From Natroniella sp046097105 (lineage in GTDB: Bacteria > Bacillota > Halanaerobiia > Halobacteroidales > Halobacteroidaceae): a stretch of DNA of 64,000 nucleotides. Numbering within the stretch: position 1 is the first letter of the stretch; every line of letters starts with the position of its first letter. Position numbers and translations under genes: made by a program. The DNA lies in contig NZ_CP175562.1 of the NCBI RefSeq assembly GCF_046097105.1, positions 1,488,001 to 1,552,000 on the forward strand, written 5' to 3'. Shown one piece after another: positions 35,441 through 44,018 of this stretch. The notes under the pieces are model-generated. The model had not been told where the DNA came from. It saw only the letters and a program-made list of their open reading frames with translations, and made no database searches.

Positions 35441-36883
35441 TTATTCAAAGTCTTTTGCTCCAGGTACTTTTCTCCTTCTATCCTTTAAAGATAAGATTGA
35501 TTGTCTAAAGAGATAGGTCTTTAAAGCACTCCAATCAAATGGAATCAATGGCCATAAGTAAGGAGTTCCAAATGATTTACTGAGAGCAAATAATAAAAAG
35601 CTTAAAATTAGTCCTGCAATTAATCCAGGCAACCTTAAAAAGACAACCAAAAGAATCAATCCAAAGCGCATCAATGATAGAGTCAAGGATAACTCATATC
35701 CTGGCATAGCAAAGTTACTGATCGCACCAATTGCTAAATAAAGAATTGTTTCTGGATCGAATAATCCCGTTTCCACAGAGAATTCACCTAAGATCAAAGC
35801 AGCAATCAAACTGAGTGAAGTAGCTAACGCAGTGGGGGTTTGAATTGAAGCAATTCTAATCAAATCAATTCCGACAGTGGCTATTACAAACTGCCAACCT
35901 AAGGGTACTGTACCTGGATCTTTAGGGCCAATAAACTCTAATGCTTCAGGTAACCATGCCGGCCCATAAGCTATCAATAACCATAAAGGTGGTAATACCA
36001 AACCAATAACTACTGCTACTAATCTTAAAAGATTGAAGTAAGTACCAGGAACAGGTGCTTGGCGATATTCCTCTAAATTCTGTGTATGATCAAAAAATGT
36101 TGCTGGCAAGATCAATACAGTCGGTGAATTATCAACCACTACACAGACCTTACCCTCCATGATATGGGCTGATGCTATATCAGGACGATTAGTATACCTT
36201 ACTTTAGGTAATGGGCTTAATGTATCTTTAGTCAGATAATCTTCAATTGTTCTATCAGCTAGCGGCAGTCCATCTACGTCAATTTCATCAATCCGTTCCT
36301 TTACTTCTTCTACCAACTCTAAATCAGCATAATCTTTCATATAGACAACTGCAATATCACTATTAGCTTTCTTCCCTGCCTGTAAAGCCTCTACTCGTAA
36401 ATCCACATCACGAATTCGCCTTCTAATTAATTGAACATTAAACATCATCGTCTCTACAAATCCATCTTCAGAACCACGAGTTGCCTTTTCTAACTCAGGC
36501 TCTTCTGGCCCTCTAGCTTCCCAAGTTCTAGCATCAATTACAATTGCCTTATCTTCTCCATCAATTAAAAGCACTTGTGGTCCAGATAAGGCCTCTAATG
36601 TTACGTCATCTACCGTTTCTACAACATCAGTTTCTGCCACTGGCAATCTAGTTTCTATTATTTTTTTAACTGCATCAACACTTAAATCTTCCTGTTCAGC
36701 ATACATTAAATAAGCTAAAATCTGATTTACTACCTCATCTTTATTAAACCCCTGAATAAAGGCTAACGCAGCATCTTTATTTCCAATCTTAAATTCCCTA
36801 ATAGTAAAATCAAAGGTTTTATCTCCATCAAACCTATCTTCAATCACCTTTATATTTTGCTCTAATTTCTTATTTAAGTCCAT
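35441..36883 (-). CDS. spoVAF: Stage V sporulation protein AF
   Basis: GerA-type membrane protein encoded at the end of the spoVA operon, implicated in spore germination with its partner FigP/YqhR in Bacillus. About 480 aa: a soluble N-terminal GerA domain (about 1-270, with VLLIDGEDKAIVIDARTWEARGPEEPE and FVETMMFNVQLIRRRIRD) and four to five membrane helices after about 285. The start is put at the ATG at 36883 (MDLNKKLEQN); a GTG at 36895 is in frame. It overlaps spoVAEA by 14 bases. Confidence 0.93.
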   Translation of the reverse strand: MDLNKKLEQNIKVIEDRFDGDKTFDFTIREFKIGNKDAALAFIQGFNKDEVVNQILAYLMYAEQEDLSVDAVKKIIETRLPVAETDVVETVDDVTLEALSGPQVLLIDGEDKAIVIDARTWEARGPEEPELEKATRGSEDGFVETMMFNVQLIRRRIRDVDLRVEALQAGKKANSDIAVVYMKDYADLELVEEVKERIDEIDVDGLPLADRTIEDYLTKDTLSPLPKVRYTNRPDIASAHIMEGKVCVVVDNSPTVLILPATFFDHTQNLEEYRQAPVPGTYFNLLRLVAVVIGLVLPPLWLLIAYGPAWLPEALEFIGPKDPGTVPLGWQFVIATVGIDLIRIASIQTPTALATSLSLIAALILGEFSVETGLFDPETILYLAIGAISNFAMPGYELSLTLSLMRFGLILLVVFLRLPGLIAGLILSFLLFALSKSFGTPYLWPLIPFDWSALKTYLFRQSILSLKDRRRKVPGAKDFE

Positions 36884-37448
36884 CCTCTCTTCCACTCCTC
36901 TTAAGTATCTCCTTAATTGCCTTAGTAGTTATTGGGGCTCCTAAATGATAATCATCTTTGCCTTCCATCTTTCCTAAATCTCCTATGCCAACAACCAGCA
37001 TATCTTCAAATTCATTGATTACATCAACAGTATCTCCCTCTAGTATGGTATGTTCTACCTTTTCTTCCTTTCCAGATTTATCTACAGGTAATTTGACAAG
37101 CTCACCTTCTTTAGTAATTGAACAGGTCGGTTGAACTCCTTCTACTTCTTTAGCATTAGAAGCTACTGCTATTACTCCTAATACATCAATATTATCAGAC
37201 CCAGCTACCACCTTCATTGCTGTTTCTCCTTGTCCACAATTTAAATCCCCTTGATCATCAAACATTACTACAGCTAATTCTCCAGAACAGTTGTTAATCT
37301 CTTCTACTAACTCAGCTCCCGAACAAGGTGTTGGATTCCCAGCTGATTTTGCAATAACTTCCAAACCTAAATTTTTACTAGCTTCTTCGACAGCTTTTCT
37401 AGCTGTTTTATCCCCATCAGTAATCATTATAACCTCTTTTGTTTCCAT
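36870..37448 (-). CDS. spoVAEA: Stage V sporulation protein AE, soluble form (SpoVAEa)
   Basis: 192-aa soluble protein of the spoVA operon. Motifs: IMITDGDKTARKAVEEASKNLGL near the start, AGNPTPCSGAELVEEI, VMFDDQGDLNCGQGETAMKVV, and GIGDLGKMEGKDD near the C-terminus. Lies between spoVAEb and spoVAF as in Bacillus. Its exact role in dipicolinate handling is not known. Confidence 0.92.
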   Translation of the reverse strand: METKEVIMITDGDKTARKAVEEASKNLGLEVIAKSAGNPTPCSGAELVEEINNCSGELAVVMFDDQGDLNCGQGETAMKVVAGSDNIDVLGVIAVASNAKEVEGVQPTCSITKEGELVKLPVDKSGKEEKVEHTILEGDTVDVINEFEDMLVVGIGDLGKMEGKDDYHLGAPITTKAIKEILKRSGREDGLK

Positions 37449-37493
37449 TATCCTTCTCCTTTATTATTTTTATTTTAAAGCAATAATATACAT

Positions 37494-37847
37494 TTATTCC
37501 TTAGGTCTAAAAATAGCAGCAGTTAAAAAACCGATGATTATAGAAGCAGTAATCCCAATACTCCCTTGCTCTAAAACCCCAGCAAATAATCCTAAAAAGC
37601 CATCCCGTTCAACTTCCATTAATACCCCACTGGTCAAAATATGACCAAAGTTCATTACAGGTACAGTAACCCCTGCCCCAGCTATATCTATCAGGGGTTC
37701 ATAAAGGCCTAACCCAGATAAAATTGAACCAATAACAACAACACCAACCAATAGATGGGCTGGAGTATAGTTAGTAAAGTCTAAGAATAATTGCCCTAAA
37801 GCACAGATTAAACCTCCAACCAAAAATGCCATGATATACATATTCAT
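37494..37847 (-). CDS. spoVAEB: Stage V sporulation protein AE, membrane form (SpoVAEb)
   Basis: 117-aa membrane protein with three or four helices, homologous to SpoVAC. Together with SpoVAC and SpoVAD it is part of the minimal dipicolinate (Ca-DPA) channel of the spore inner membrane. The start reads FLVGGLICALGQLFLDFTNYTPAHLLVG and includes the P-I-A-G-A-G-V-T-V-P-type segment (DIAGAGVTVPVMNFGH). Two bases after the spoVAD stop. Confidence 0.94.
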   Translation of the reverse strand: MNMYIMAFLVGGLICALGQLFLDFTNYTPAHLLVGVVVIGSILSGLGLYEPLIDIAGAGVTVPVMNFGHILTSGVLMEVERDGFLGLFAGVLEQGSIGITASIIIGFLTAAIFRPKE

Positions 37848-37849
37848 TT

Positions 37850-38938
37850 TTACCCCTCATTCCCAGATAAATTTTCAACTTTATTAGCTAACTTACTCCT
37901 AATACTTGGTCTCCCTATCCCCGGAGTTAACTGTCCTGTCGTTTCTAATACTACTGCATGAGCAATACAAGGAATCGTCTCTCCTTGCAAAGAAGTTAAA
38001 GGGCTCAATAATGCTCCAGTTCCTAAAACTAATACCTTATTGAAATTTCCATACATTATCTGTGGCAATAAATAGGAGGCCGTTACTACAGCAGAACAAC
38101 CACAACCACTTCCTCCAGCTCCTGTCTTCTGATTTGAATTATAGATCATCACTCCACAGTCATCATAATTATCTTCAATTGAACAGCCCTTTTCTGCTAG
38201 TAATTCCAAGACTAAACTCTTTCCAACTTCACCTAAATCACCAGTTATAATCAAGTCATAATAACTTGGGTCACGCCCTGTATCTTCTAGATGTTGAATG
38301 ATGGTATCTGCTGCAGCTGGAGCCATCGCTGAACCCATATCTTGAGGATCTTTGACTCCTAAATCAATAACTTTTCCTAAAGTTGCTGATGGAATCTGAA
38401 CTCCTCCCTGTTGATTACTTAAAATCATAGCTCCCGTTCCAGTTACAGTCCATTGTTTATACGGTGGGTACTTATCACCATATTCATTCGGTGTTCTAAA
38501 CTGCCTTTCAGTCGCTTGATAATGGCTAGAAGTAAAGGAAATAATTTGATTAGCTGCCCCACCACTAACCATCATTCCACCTATCGCCAATGATTGAGCC
38601 ATTGTAGAACAAGCACCAAACAGACCTAAATATGAGACCGGAAATTTGCGAGCAACAAAATTAGAAGCTACAGTTTGATCTAACAAGTCTCCTGCTAGTA
38701 AACAATCTATTTGATCTTTGGAGAGTTTTACCTTTTCTAAAACAAGATTTAACACATCCTCTGTCATCTTCATTTGAGCTTGTTCCCATGTCTTTTGCTT
38801 ATTATATCCATCACTGATCGCTTCATCAAAGTATTCTCCTAAAGGCCCACTTTCTTCTTTAGCCCCTACTATCGAAGCTGAAGAGATAACTTGAGGAGGA
38901 TTGATAAATTTTACTGTCTGTTGACCTAGCTTTTTCAT
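37850..38938 (-). CDS. spoVAD: Stage V sporulation protein AD
   Basis: 362-aa thiolase-fold protein on the spore inner membrane that binds dipicolinic acid and is essential for its uptake. Motifs: TVKFINPPQVISSASIVGAKE, the GACSTMAQSLAIG segment with the nucleophile-position Cys, the AMAPAAADTI stretch, and GSGCGCSAVV near the C-terminus. Near-complete length (usual about 338). Confidence 0.96.
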   Translation of the reverse strand: MKKLGQQTVKFINPPQVISSASIVGAKEESGPLGEYFDEAISDGYNKQKTWEQAQMKMTEDVLNLVLEKVKLSKDQIDCLLAGDLLDQTVASNFVARKFPVSYLGLFGACSTMAQSLAIGGMMVSGGAANQIISFTSSHYQATERQFRTPNEYGDKYPPYKQWTVTGTGAMILSNQQGGVQIPSATLGKVIDLGVKDPQDMGSAMAPAAADTIIQHLEDTGRDPSYYDLIITGDLGEVGKSLVLELLAEKGCSIEDNYDDCGVMIYNSNQKTGAGGSGCGCSAVVTASYLLPQIMYGNFNKVLVLGTGALLSPLTSLQGETIPCIAHAVVLETTGQLTPGIGRPSIRSKLANKVENLSGNEG

Positions 38939-38950
38939 TTTTTCACCCCG

Positions 38951-39397
38951 TTATCCTAGTAATAATTTTATAACCCCAATCAAAAAAGCTGATAAAATCC
39001 CATAGGTTATAACTGGTCCAGCAACTGAATAAATCTGCTTACCTAATCCTAAAATATATCCTTCCTGTCTATATTCCATGGCTGGGGCTACAATTGCATT
39101 AGCAAATCCAGTAATCGGAATAATCGTTCCTCCCCCAGCAAATTGGGCTAACTCATCATAAACACCGAACCCAGTTAAAACAGCACCAACTAAAATTAAA
39201 GCTAATCCAGTATAAGAAGCCGCATCAGTTAATTCTAAACCTGTACCAACTAATAGCTCAATTATGATCTGACCTAACAGACAGATCAAACCTCCAACTA
39301 GATAAGCACTAAAGAAATTCTTTACTTTAGAATCAGAAGGTTGATGTTTTTTAACCAATTCATTATATTCTTCTTGTGTTTTATCGATCTGACTCAT
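38951..39397 (-). CDS. spoVAC: Stage V sporulation protein AC
   Basis: 148-aa membrane protein that acts as a mechanosensitive Ca-DPA channel subunit in the spore inner membrane. Soluble N-terminal segment (about 1-25), then AYLVGGLICLLGQIIIELL and ALILVGAVLTGFGVYDELAQFAGGGTIIPITGFANAIVAPAMEYR, the family signature. It resembles SpoVAEb in the helical part. Confidence 0.95.
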   Translation of the reverse strand: MSQIDKTQEEYNELVKKHQPSDSKVKNFFSAYLVGGLICLLGQIIIELLVGTGLELTDAASYTGLALILVGAVLTGFGVYDELAQFAGGGTIIPITGFANAIVAPAMEYRQEGYILGLGKQIYSVAGPVITYGILSAFLIGVIKLLLG

Positions 39398-39432
39398 AAT
39401 AATCCCCCCCTAATTTTACTTTTTTTAGATGA

Positions 39433-39867
39433 TCAAGGTGGCCATAAAGTAGGAAATAACCAATAAATTAGTGAACCAATTGCTTTACCTAAAATTATAA
39501 CCGCTAATAGCTCACCCAAGTAACTTTGCAAACCCAACCTTCTACTTAAAATAGGTAGTACTTTTAAAACCTCTGTTAATGCCCCTGCTAATAATCCGAT
39601 AAAAACTCCAAATATAAACCCCATAATAATAATTAAAAAAGTATTAATGATATTAATAAAAGGCAACTTCCAATCATAAAATTGAAAATTGGTAGCAAGT
39701 AAGGGGCCAACTATTACCAGCACTTGATAAAACTTAATATATTCTTTTGAATCACTGACTTGTATCAAGCGAGGAATAACATCTAAAACTAATAAAAAAG
39801 CAACTAAAGCTGTCCCTACTACAACTCCTCCTGCAAAACCGGTCAGAATTAAGATAAAAGCCCTCAC
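39433..39867 (-). CDS. spoVAB: Stage V sporulation protein AB
   Basis: 144-aa protein with four membrane helices; start GTG at 39867 (MRAFILILTGFAGGVVVGTALVAFL). The ending LPILSRRLGLQSYLGELLAVIILGKAIGSL matches the SpoVAB family. SpoVAA and SpoVAB are missing from many Clostridia, so their presence here makes this operon Bacillus-like. Confidence 0.92.
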   Translation of the reverse strand: MRAFILILTGFAGGVVVGTALVAFLLVLDVIPRLIQVSDSKEYIKFYQVLVIVGPLLATNFQFYDWKLPFINIINTFLIIIMGFIFGVFIGLLAGALTEVLKVLPILSRRLGLQSYLGELLAVIILGKAIGSLIYWLFPTLWPP

Positions 39868-39887
39868 TCAGTCACCACCTAACATTT

Positions 39888-40532
39888 TTAATTATCACCA
39901 CCCTTTTTTTTGGCTTCTTTTGTCTTTTGATTTAAAGAAAATTGATTAACCTTATTTTCATAAAGGTACATTTCCATCTCTAAAGGGCTAGGATCGTCAT
40001 CCAATTTATACTTGTAAATATAATTAAAAAAGACTATCATCCCACAAGCTATACCAATTGAATAAGGAATCTGTAACAAGAGTGGGTTCTCTTCAAACCT
40101 TCCCATAACCAGTTGATATAACTGCTGATGAACAGCTACCATATTAACATCAGCATGAAAATTCATAATAGCCATTCCTGACCCCAAAAATAAAACAACA
40201 CTGACTGCAAGAATATACAGCCTTGAAGGCTTATCCTGATTTTTTTTATTTTTAGAATCTGTTGCAATATCGACAATTATATCTGCTTCACCTAAATGTT
40301 CAATCGTTGCTTCAGGAAATTGGCCCTTAATTACTCGAATAATTTCTAAAGCTGTAATGATCATTGACTGACCAGATTCTTTAGTTACCTCTTTAACATA
40401 CACATTCTCCAACTGCTGTTGCTTATTTTCAGCAGTAATCACCTCTGCTAAATCCCCTACTAATAACTTTTGATTAGGTTTTGCTTTAACAACCCTTTTA
40501 ACTCTCAAAAATATTTCAAATCTGCCACTCAT
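39888..40532 (-). CDS. spoVAA: Stage V sporulation protein AA
   Basis: About 214 aa: soluble N-terminal part (RFEIFLRVKRVVKAKPNQKLLVGDLAEVI, then EIIRVIKGQFPEATIEHLGEADIIVDI) and two membrane helices with the SpoVAA-type loop SGMAIMNFHADVNM between them. The ATG at 40532 is preferred to the in-frame GTG at 40541, though the ribosome site is weak for both. Overlaps the preceding small gene by 17 bases. Confidence 0.92.
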   Translation of the reverse strand: MSGRFEIFLRVKRVVKAKPNQKLLVGDLAEVITAENKQQQLENVYVKEVTKESGQSMIITALEIIRVIKGQFPEATIEHLGEADIIVDIATDSKNKKNQDKPSRLYILAVSVVLFLGSGMAIMNFHADVNMVAVHQQLYQLVMGRFEENPLLLQIPYSIGIACGMIVFFNYIYKYKLDDDPSPLEMEMYLYENKVNQFSLNQKTKEAKKKGGDN

Positions 40533-40701
40533 TAATTTCACTTCTTAATTCCAGATTAAATTGAGTTCCATCAACCCTTCTAGCTCTAGATGAAATATCA
40601 TCATTCATAAAAAAACCACCCCAAAAATATAAAGTAACCAAGATTAAACCAACACTAAAAACTATTATTAACAATATTTTATTTAAATCAAAATCAATCA
40701 T
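40516..40701 (-). CDS. Small single-pass membrane protein between sigF and spoVAA
   Basis: 61 aa from the ATG at 40701 (AGAGAGGTG upstream). One membrane helix (about 9-30), then a charged tail with SSRARRVDGTQFNLELRSEI. No family recognised; Bacillus has no gene at this place. It overlaps spoVAA and follows the forespore-type promoter, so it would be the first gene of the spoVA transcript. Confidence 0.6.
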   Translation of the reverse strand: MIDFDLNKILLIIVFSVGLILVTLYFWGGFFMNDDISSRARRVDGTQFNLELRSEINEWQI

Positions 40702-40742
40702 AACTATATTCACCTCTCTTAATAGGACTCATTTCTACAACT

Positions 40743-40772
40743 TATTATACACAATTTAATAAAATTTAATGC
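40743..40772 (-). promoter_or_regulatory. SigmaG/SigmaF-like promoter of the spoVA operon
   Basis: On the minus strand GCATT (40768-40772) and TATAATA (40743-40749) are separated by exactly 18 bases, against the SigmaG consensus GHATR-N18-CATWHTA (4 of 5 and 6 of 7 matches). In Bacillus spoVA is SigmaG-dependent. TATAAT could also be read as a SigmaA -10, but TTGCAT is then 19 bases away. Confidence 0.5.
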
Positions 40773-40805
40773 AAAAAGGACAGGTGTTCAACACCTGTCC
40801 TTTTT
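40773..40805 (-). terminator. Rho-independent terminator of sigF
   Basis: Perfect palindrome 40773-40805 (arms about 16 bases, minimal loop) with T5 at the downstream edge in the minus direction. It begins inside the last codons of sigF and abuts the spoVA promoter. Confidence 0.88.
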
Positions 40806-41573
40806 TTCCAGCTTTCTCTTGATTAAAGCTAATATTCTCTTTTCTAATCTAGATACATGTGCTTGAGAAATTCCTAACTGTTTAGCAATTTGACCTTGAG
40901 TTTGATTAGCAAAATACCTTAACTTAACTATCTTTTTTGCTCTTTGATCAACTTTTTCTAAAATCTGTTTCACAAATAACTTATTCAAACTAGCTTCATA
41001 CTGATCATCCAAGACAGCTAATTGGTCGATTAACTCTAATTTTCCATCTCCCCCATTACAATTAGAAACTCTAGTATATAAAGAAGTAGGTTCTTGAACT
41101 GCTTCTAAAGCTCTCATTATCTCTTCTGAAGCTAAATCAAGTCTTTGACTTAACTCTCTAACTGTTGGTTCTCTTTTTAACTCCTTTTTCATCTCTTCTT
41201 GAATTCGCTTAATCTTAATTGCCTTCTCCTTTAAATTGCGACTTATCTTCACTCGATCATTATCCCTTAAAAAAACCTTGATCTCTCCAATAATTAATGG
41301 TACAGCATAAGTAGAAAAATTTACTCCTTTACTCAAATCAAAGCGTTCAATAGCCTTCATTAATCCTATAGTCCCTATCTGAAAAATATCCTCTAACGAA
41401 TAAACAGCATTTTTAAAACGATGAACAATCTTTAAGACCAGTCTCAAATTATGCTTAACTAATGTATCTTTGGCCTGTCGATCCCCTTGTTGACTTTTGA
41501 TTAATAATCTTTTCGTCTCTTCTTGAGACAAAAGTCTTTGTTCTTTAAGATCAATATTTGATAACCCTTCCAT
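40788..41573 (-). CDS. sigF: RNA polymerase sporulation sigma factor SigmaF
   Basis: First forespore-specific sigma factor, held inactive by SpoIIAB. 261 aa with region 2 (NLRLVLKIVHRFKNAVYSLEDIFQIGTIGLMKAIERFDLSKGVNFSTYAVPLI), region 3 (RELSQRLDLASEEIMRALEA) and region 4 helix-turn-helix (QTQGQIAKQLGISQAHVSRLEKRIL). SigmaG is a close paralogue, but the position directly after spoIIAA-spoIIAB identifies SigmaF. Extra N-terminal residues (MEGLSNIDLKEQRLLS) are typical. Confidence 0.95.
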   Translation of the reverse strand: MEGLSNIDLKEQRLLSQEETKRLLIKSQQGDRQAKDTLVKHNLRLVLKIVHRFKNAVYSLEDIFQIGTIGLMKAIERFDLSKGVNFSTYAVPLIIGEIKVFLRDNDRVKISRNLKEKAIKIKRIQEEMKKELKREPTVRELSQRLDLASEEIMRALEAVQEPTSLYTRVSNCNGGDGKLELIDQLAVLDDQYEASLNKLFVKQILEKVDQRAKKIVKLRYFANQTQGQIAKQLGISQAHVSRLEKRILALIKRKLEKKDRC

Positions 41574-41584
41574 CTTCTCTACCC

Positions 41585-42013
41585 CTAATTAACCTGTTTT
41601 TTTTCCTGACTAGGTACTTTTACCATTCTTAATTCAGTTCCTGTGCCTAGTTTTGATTTTAGTTCAAACTTGTCCATAAACGATTCAATAAACGCTAAAC
41701 CTAATCCCATTCTATCAGTAGTTGTATATGAAGATTGACAGGCTTGTTCGACGTCTTCAATCCCCTGCCCCTTATCCTTGATAATTATTTCTAACTGCCC
41801 TTCACAAATTCCCAACTTTATTTTTACTTTGCCTACCTGATCTTGATAAGCATGAATGATAGCATTCGATACTGCTTCTGAAATTGCAACTTTAATTTCT
41901 TCAATTTCTGCTAATGTAAAATTTAATTGGGAAGCAAACGTCGCTACCGTTACTCTAGCTAACCCTACATTACTAGATCTACTATCAATAGTTAACTCAA
42001 CCTGATTTCCCAT
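41585..42013 (-). CDS. spoIIAB: Anti-sigma F factor SpoIIAB
   Basis: 142-aa GHKL-fold serine kinase and anti-sigma factor that binds SigmaF and phosphorylates SpoIIAA. N-box EIKVAISEAVSNAIIHAY and G1-box IKDKGQGIEDVEQA are intact, followed by TDRMGLGLAFIESFMD. In operon spoIIAA-spoIIAB-sigF with gaps of 11-14 bases. Confidence 0.96.
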   Translation of the reverse strand: MGNQVELTIDSRSSNVGLARVTVATFASQLNFTLAEIEEIKVAISEAVSNAIIHAYQDQVGKVKIKLGICEGQLEIIIKDKGQGIEDVEQACQSSYTTTDRMGLGLAFIESFMDKFELKSKLGTGTELRMVKVPSQEKKQVN

Positions 42014-42027
42014 AACTGTTTCCCCCT

Positions 42028-42360
42028 TTAAATTCCCTCCAATACCTCCTGCTTTGAAGGGTAAATATCAATAATTTTCAAAAACCCAGAAACCTCAAAG
42101 ATCCTTTCTACATGTGGAGTAATGTTTATAACCCCTATACTCCCTCCTTTTGGATTAATTTTTTTATAAACTCCTAAAATTGCACCTAACCCTGAACTAT
42201 CAATAAAATCAATACCATCTAAATCTAAAATTAAATTATCAATCTCAGCAGTTAATCGATCACTTGTCTCTGTTCTAAAATAATCTGCTGTATGAAGATC
42301 AAACTCTCCTTCTAATTCGACAAATAGATTATTACCCAATTGTATGCAGTTTATTTCCAT
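42028..42360 (-). CDS. spoIIAA: Anti-sigma F factor antagonist SpoIIAA
   Basis: 110-aa STAS-domain protein. Unphosphorylated it releases SigmaF from SpoIIAB. The phosphoacceptor loop DSSGLGAILG (54-63) is conserved. First gene of the spoIIA operon. Confidence 0.96.
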   Translation of the reverse strand: MEINCIQLGNNLFVELEGEFDLHTADYFRTETSDRLTAEIDNLILDLDGIDFIDSSGLGAILGVYKKINPKGGSIGVINITPHVERIFEVSGFLKIIDIYPSKQEVLEGI

Positions 42361-42392
42361 TCTTTCTCTCCCCCTTTTTCCCCTTTTAATAA

Positions 42393-42421
42393 CATTTAGA
42401 TATAAACCATTTTTTTCCTGC
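42393..42421 (-). promoter_or_regulatory. Possible SigmaH promoter of spoIIA
   Basis: Minus-strand GCAGGAAAA (42413-42421) matches the SigmaH -35 box RnAGGAwWW; after 11 bases comes ATCTAAATG (42393-42401), an imperfect match to RnnGAATww. spoIIA is SigmaH- and Spo0A-dependent in Bacillus; no clear Spo0A box is visible nearby. Confidence 0.35.
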
Positions 42422-42442
42422 TGGTCTTCACTTTTTAATTTC

Positions 42443-42470
42443 TAAAAAACAAAGTTGCCTATCGGCAACT
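42443..42470 (-). terminator. Terminator between dacF and spoIIAA
   Basis: Arms AGTTGCC (42453-42459) and GGCAACT (42464-42470) with a TATC loop; the minus strand continues TTTGTTTTTT. It would separate dacF from spoIIA transcription, at least partly. Confidence 0.75.
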
Positions 42471-42563
42471 CAGCTTAAATAACTTATTCTTAACTGTATA
42501 AATTAAATTCAACTTTTTTACCTGACCTTTTCGAACTTAAAAGAATTAAAGAAACCAATAAAT

Positions 42564-43748
42564 TTAAGAATAATTAATTAAATTACTAATAAATTTCTTG
42601 ATCAATAAAATTATTAATTCAAATAAATTGGCTTCTTCCACCTCTTCTGCCGCTACTAAATCAACCTGACCTATCTGCTCTCCATTCTTAATAACTATAA
42701 TCTCTCCTATTTTATCTCCCGTAGCTATTGGAGCAACAACCTCTTGATCAAGCCAAATTTGTTTTTTAACTTCATTTTCCTCACCTTTGATTACAGAAAC
42801 TGTTAGTTCTTCAGCAGTAATAGCAGTCACTTGTTCACTCTTACCTTTAAATACATCAATTTGATTTACTTCTACTCCCTTTTCTACAATATTAATCGCT
42901 TGGTGAATATTAAACGCATAAGATAGCAGTTGTCTTGTCTCTTGAAAGCGAACTCTTGAATTAGGAGCATTCATCACCACAGCAATGAACCTCATTCCTT
43001 TTTGACTAGCAGTAGCAGATAAACAAAACCCTGCCTCTGCTGTATATCCTGTCTTAAGCCCATCTGCTCCATCATAAAACCTTACTAAGTCATTTGTATT
43101 CCGCAAAAAAGATTCTCCATCCCGCAAATTATCAATCCAAGTAGATGTATATTCTAAAACCTCTGGATATTTTAATAGTTCTCTAGACATTAAAGCAATA
43201 TCATAAGCAGTCGTATAATTAGCTTCTTCTCCCTCTTCAGTAATGGGCAAGCCATTTGTATTCTTAAAATAAGTGTTTTCCATTCCTAACTCTTCAGCCT
43301 TTTCATTCATTGCTCTAACAAACTCTTCTTCTGTTCCATAGAGATACTCTGCTACAGCTACACAGGCATCATTAGCAGAAACAATAGCTATTGCTTTCAA
43401 CATTTCTTTTAAAGTCATCTCTTCTCCCGGCTCTAACCAAATCTGCGAACCTCCCATTTCTGCTGCATGTTCACTTGTTGGTACTTTATCTGTTAATTGA
43501 GCTCTCCCTTCTTCTATCGCTTCCATTGTTAATAACATAGTCATAATTTTAGTAATACTTGCTGGTGGTTTCTGTTGATGAGGATTCTTTTCATAAAGTA
43601 TTCTACCTGACTTAGCATCTATTAAAACTGCAGATTTAGATTCAAGATTAAACTCAGGTGTTTCAATAGCTAAAGCACATTGAGATGTCAGGAAGATTAA
43701 TAGACAAAAAAATAACCAACCAATCATAGAACGTCTCCACAAAGTCAT
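42564..43748 (-). CDS. dacF: D-alanyl-D-alanine carboxypeptidase DacF
   Basis: 394-aa exported S11-family peptidase. A signal peptide (about 1-28) precedes catalytic motifs Ser64-Ile-Thr-Lys67, Ser124-Ala-Asn126 and KTG in ADGLKTGYTAEAG. SAN replaces the more common SGN, as in some DacF proteins. A C-terminal amphipathic anchor ends the protein. Start at the ATG at 43748: the upstream in-frame ATG at 43766 precedes the GGGGAGGAG ribosome site itself. Its place before spoIIAA is as in Bacillus, where DacF modifies the spore cortex. Confidence 0.93.
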   Translation of the reverse strand: MTLWRRSMIGWLFFCLLIFLTSQCALAIETPEFNLESKSAVLIDAKSGRILYEKNPHQQKPPASITKIMTMLLTMEAIEEGRAQLTDKVPTSEHAAEMGGSQIWLEPGEEMTLKEMLKAIAIVSANDACVAVAEYLYGTEEEFVRAMNEKAEELGMENTYFKNTNGLPITEEGEEANYTTAYDIALMSRELLKYPEVLEYTSTWIDNLRDGESFLRNTNDLVRFYDGADGLKTGYTAEAGFCLSATASQKGMRFIAVVMNAPNSRVRFQETRQLLSYAFNIHQAINIVEKGVEVNQIDVFKGKSEQVTAITAEELTVSVIKGEENEVKKQIWLDQEVVAPIATGDKIGEIIVIKNGEQIGQVDLVAAEEVEEANLFELIILLIKKFISNLINYS

Positions 43749-44018
43749 AATCTCCTCCCCTTGCATTCTTACTAATATTTATTACCTCTTTTTATCAAGT
43801 ATGTTTGTAAAAAAAAGGGAGTGATTAAAATTAAAATTGAACCTAAAATTAGAACTATATTATATTTAAATCGGTATATAATGCGATAGCCTGTCAAGAT
43901 CCAATCTTTTTATCTCTTCAAAATAAAATTTTGAAATTAAAGGTTTTTAACAAGGAGATTAGATCTTGGTATTGAAATTCAATAATAGTTAAGATCTCAC
44001 TAAGAGGAGGAATAAAAA

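Noticed and set aside
43850..43960. Clear promoter for the cheX-like gene
   Set aside because: A TATAAT is present, but no acceptable -35 or SigmaD motif lies at the right distance.
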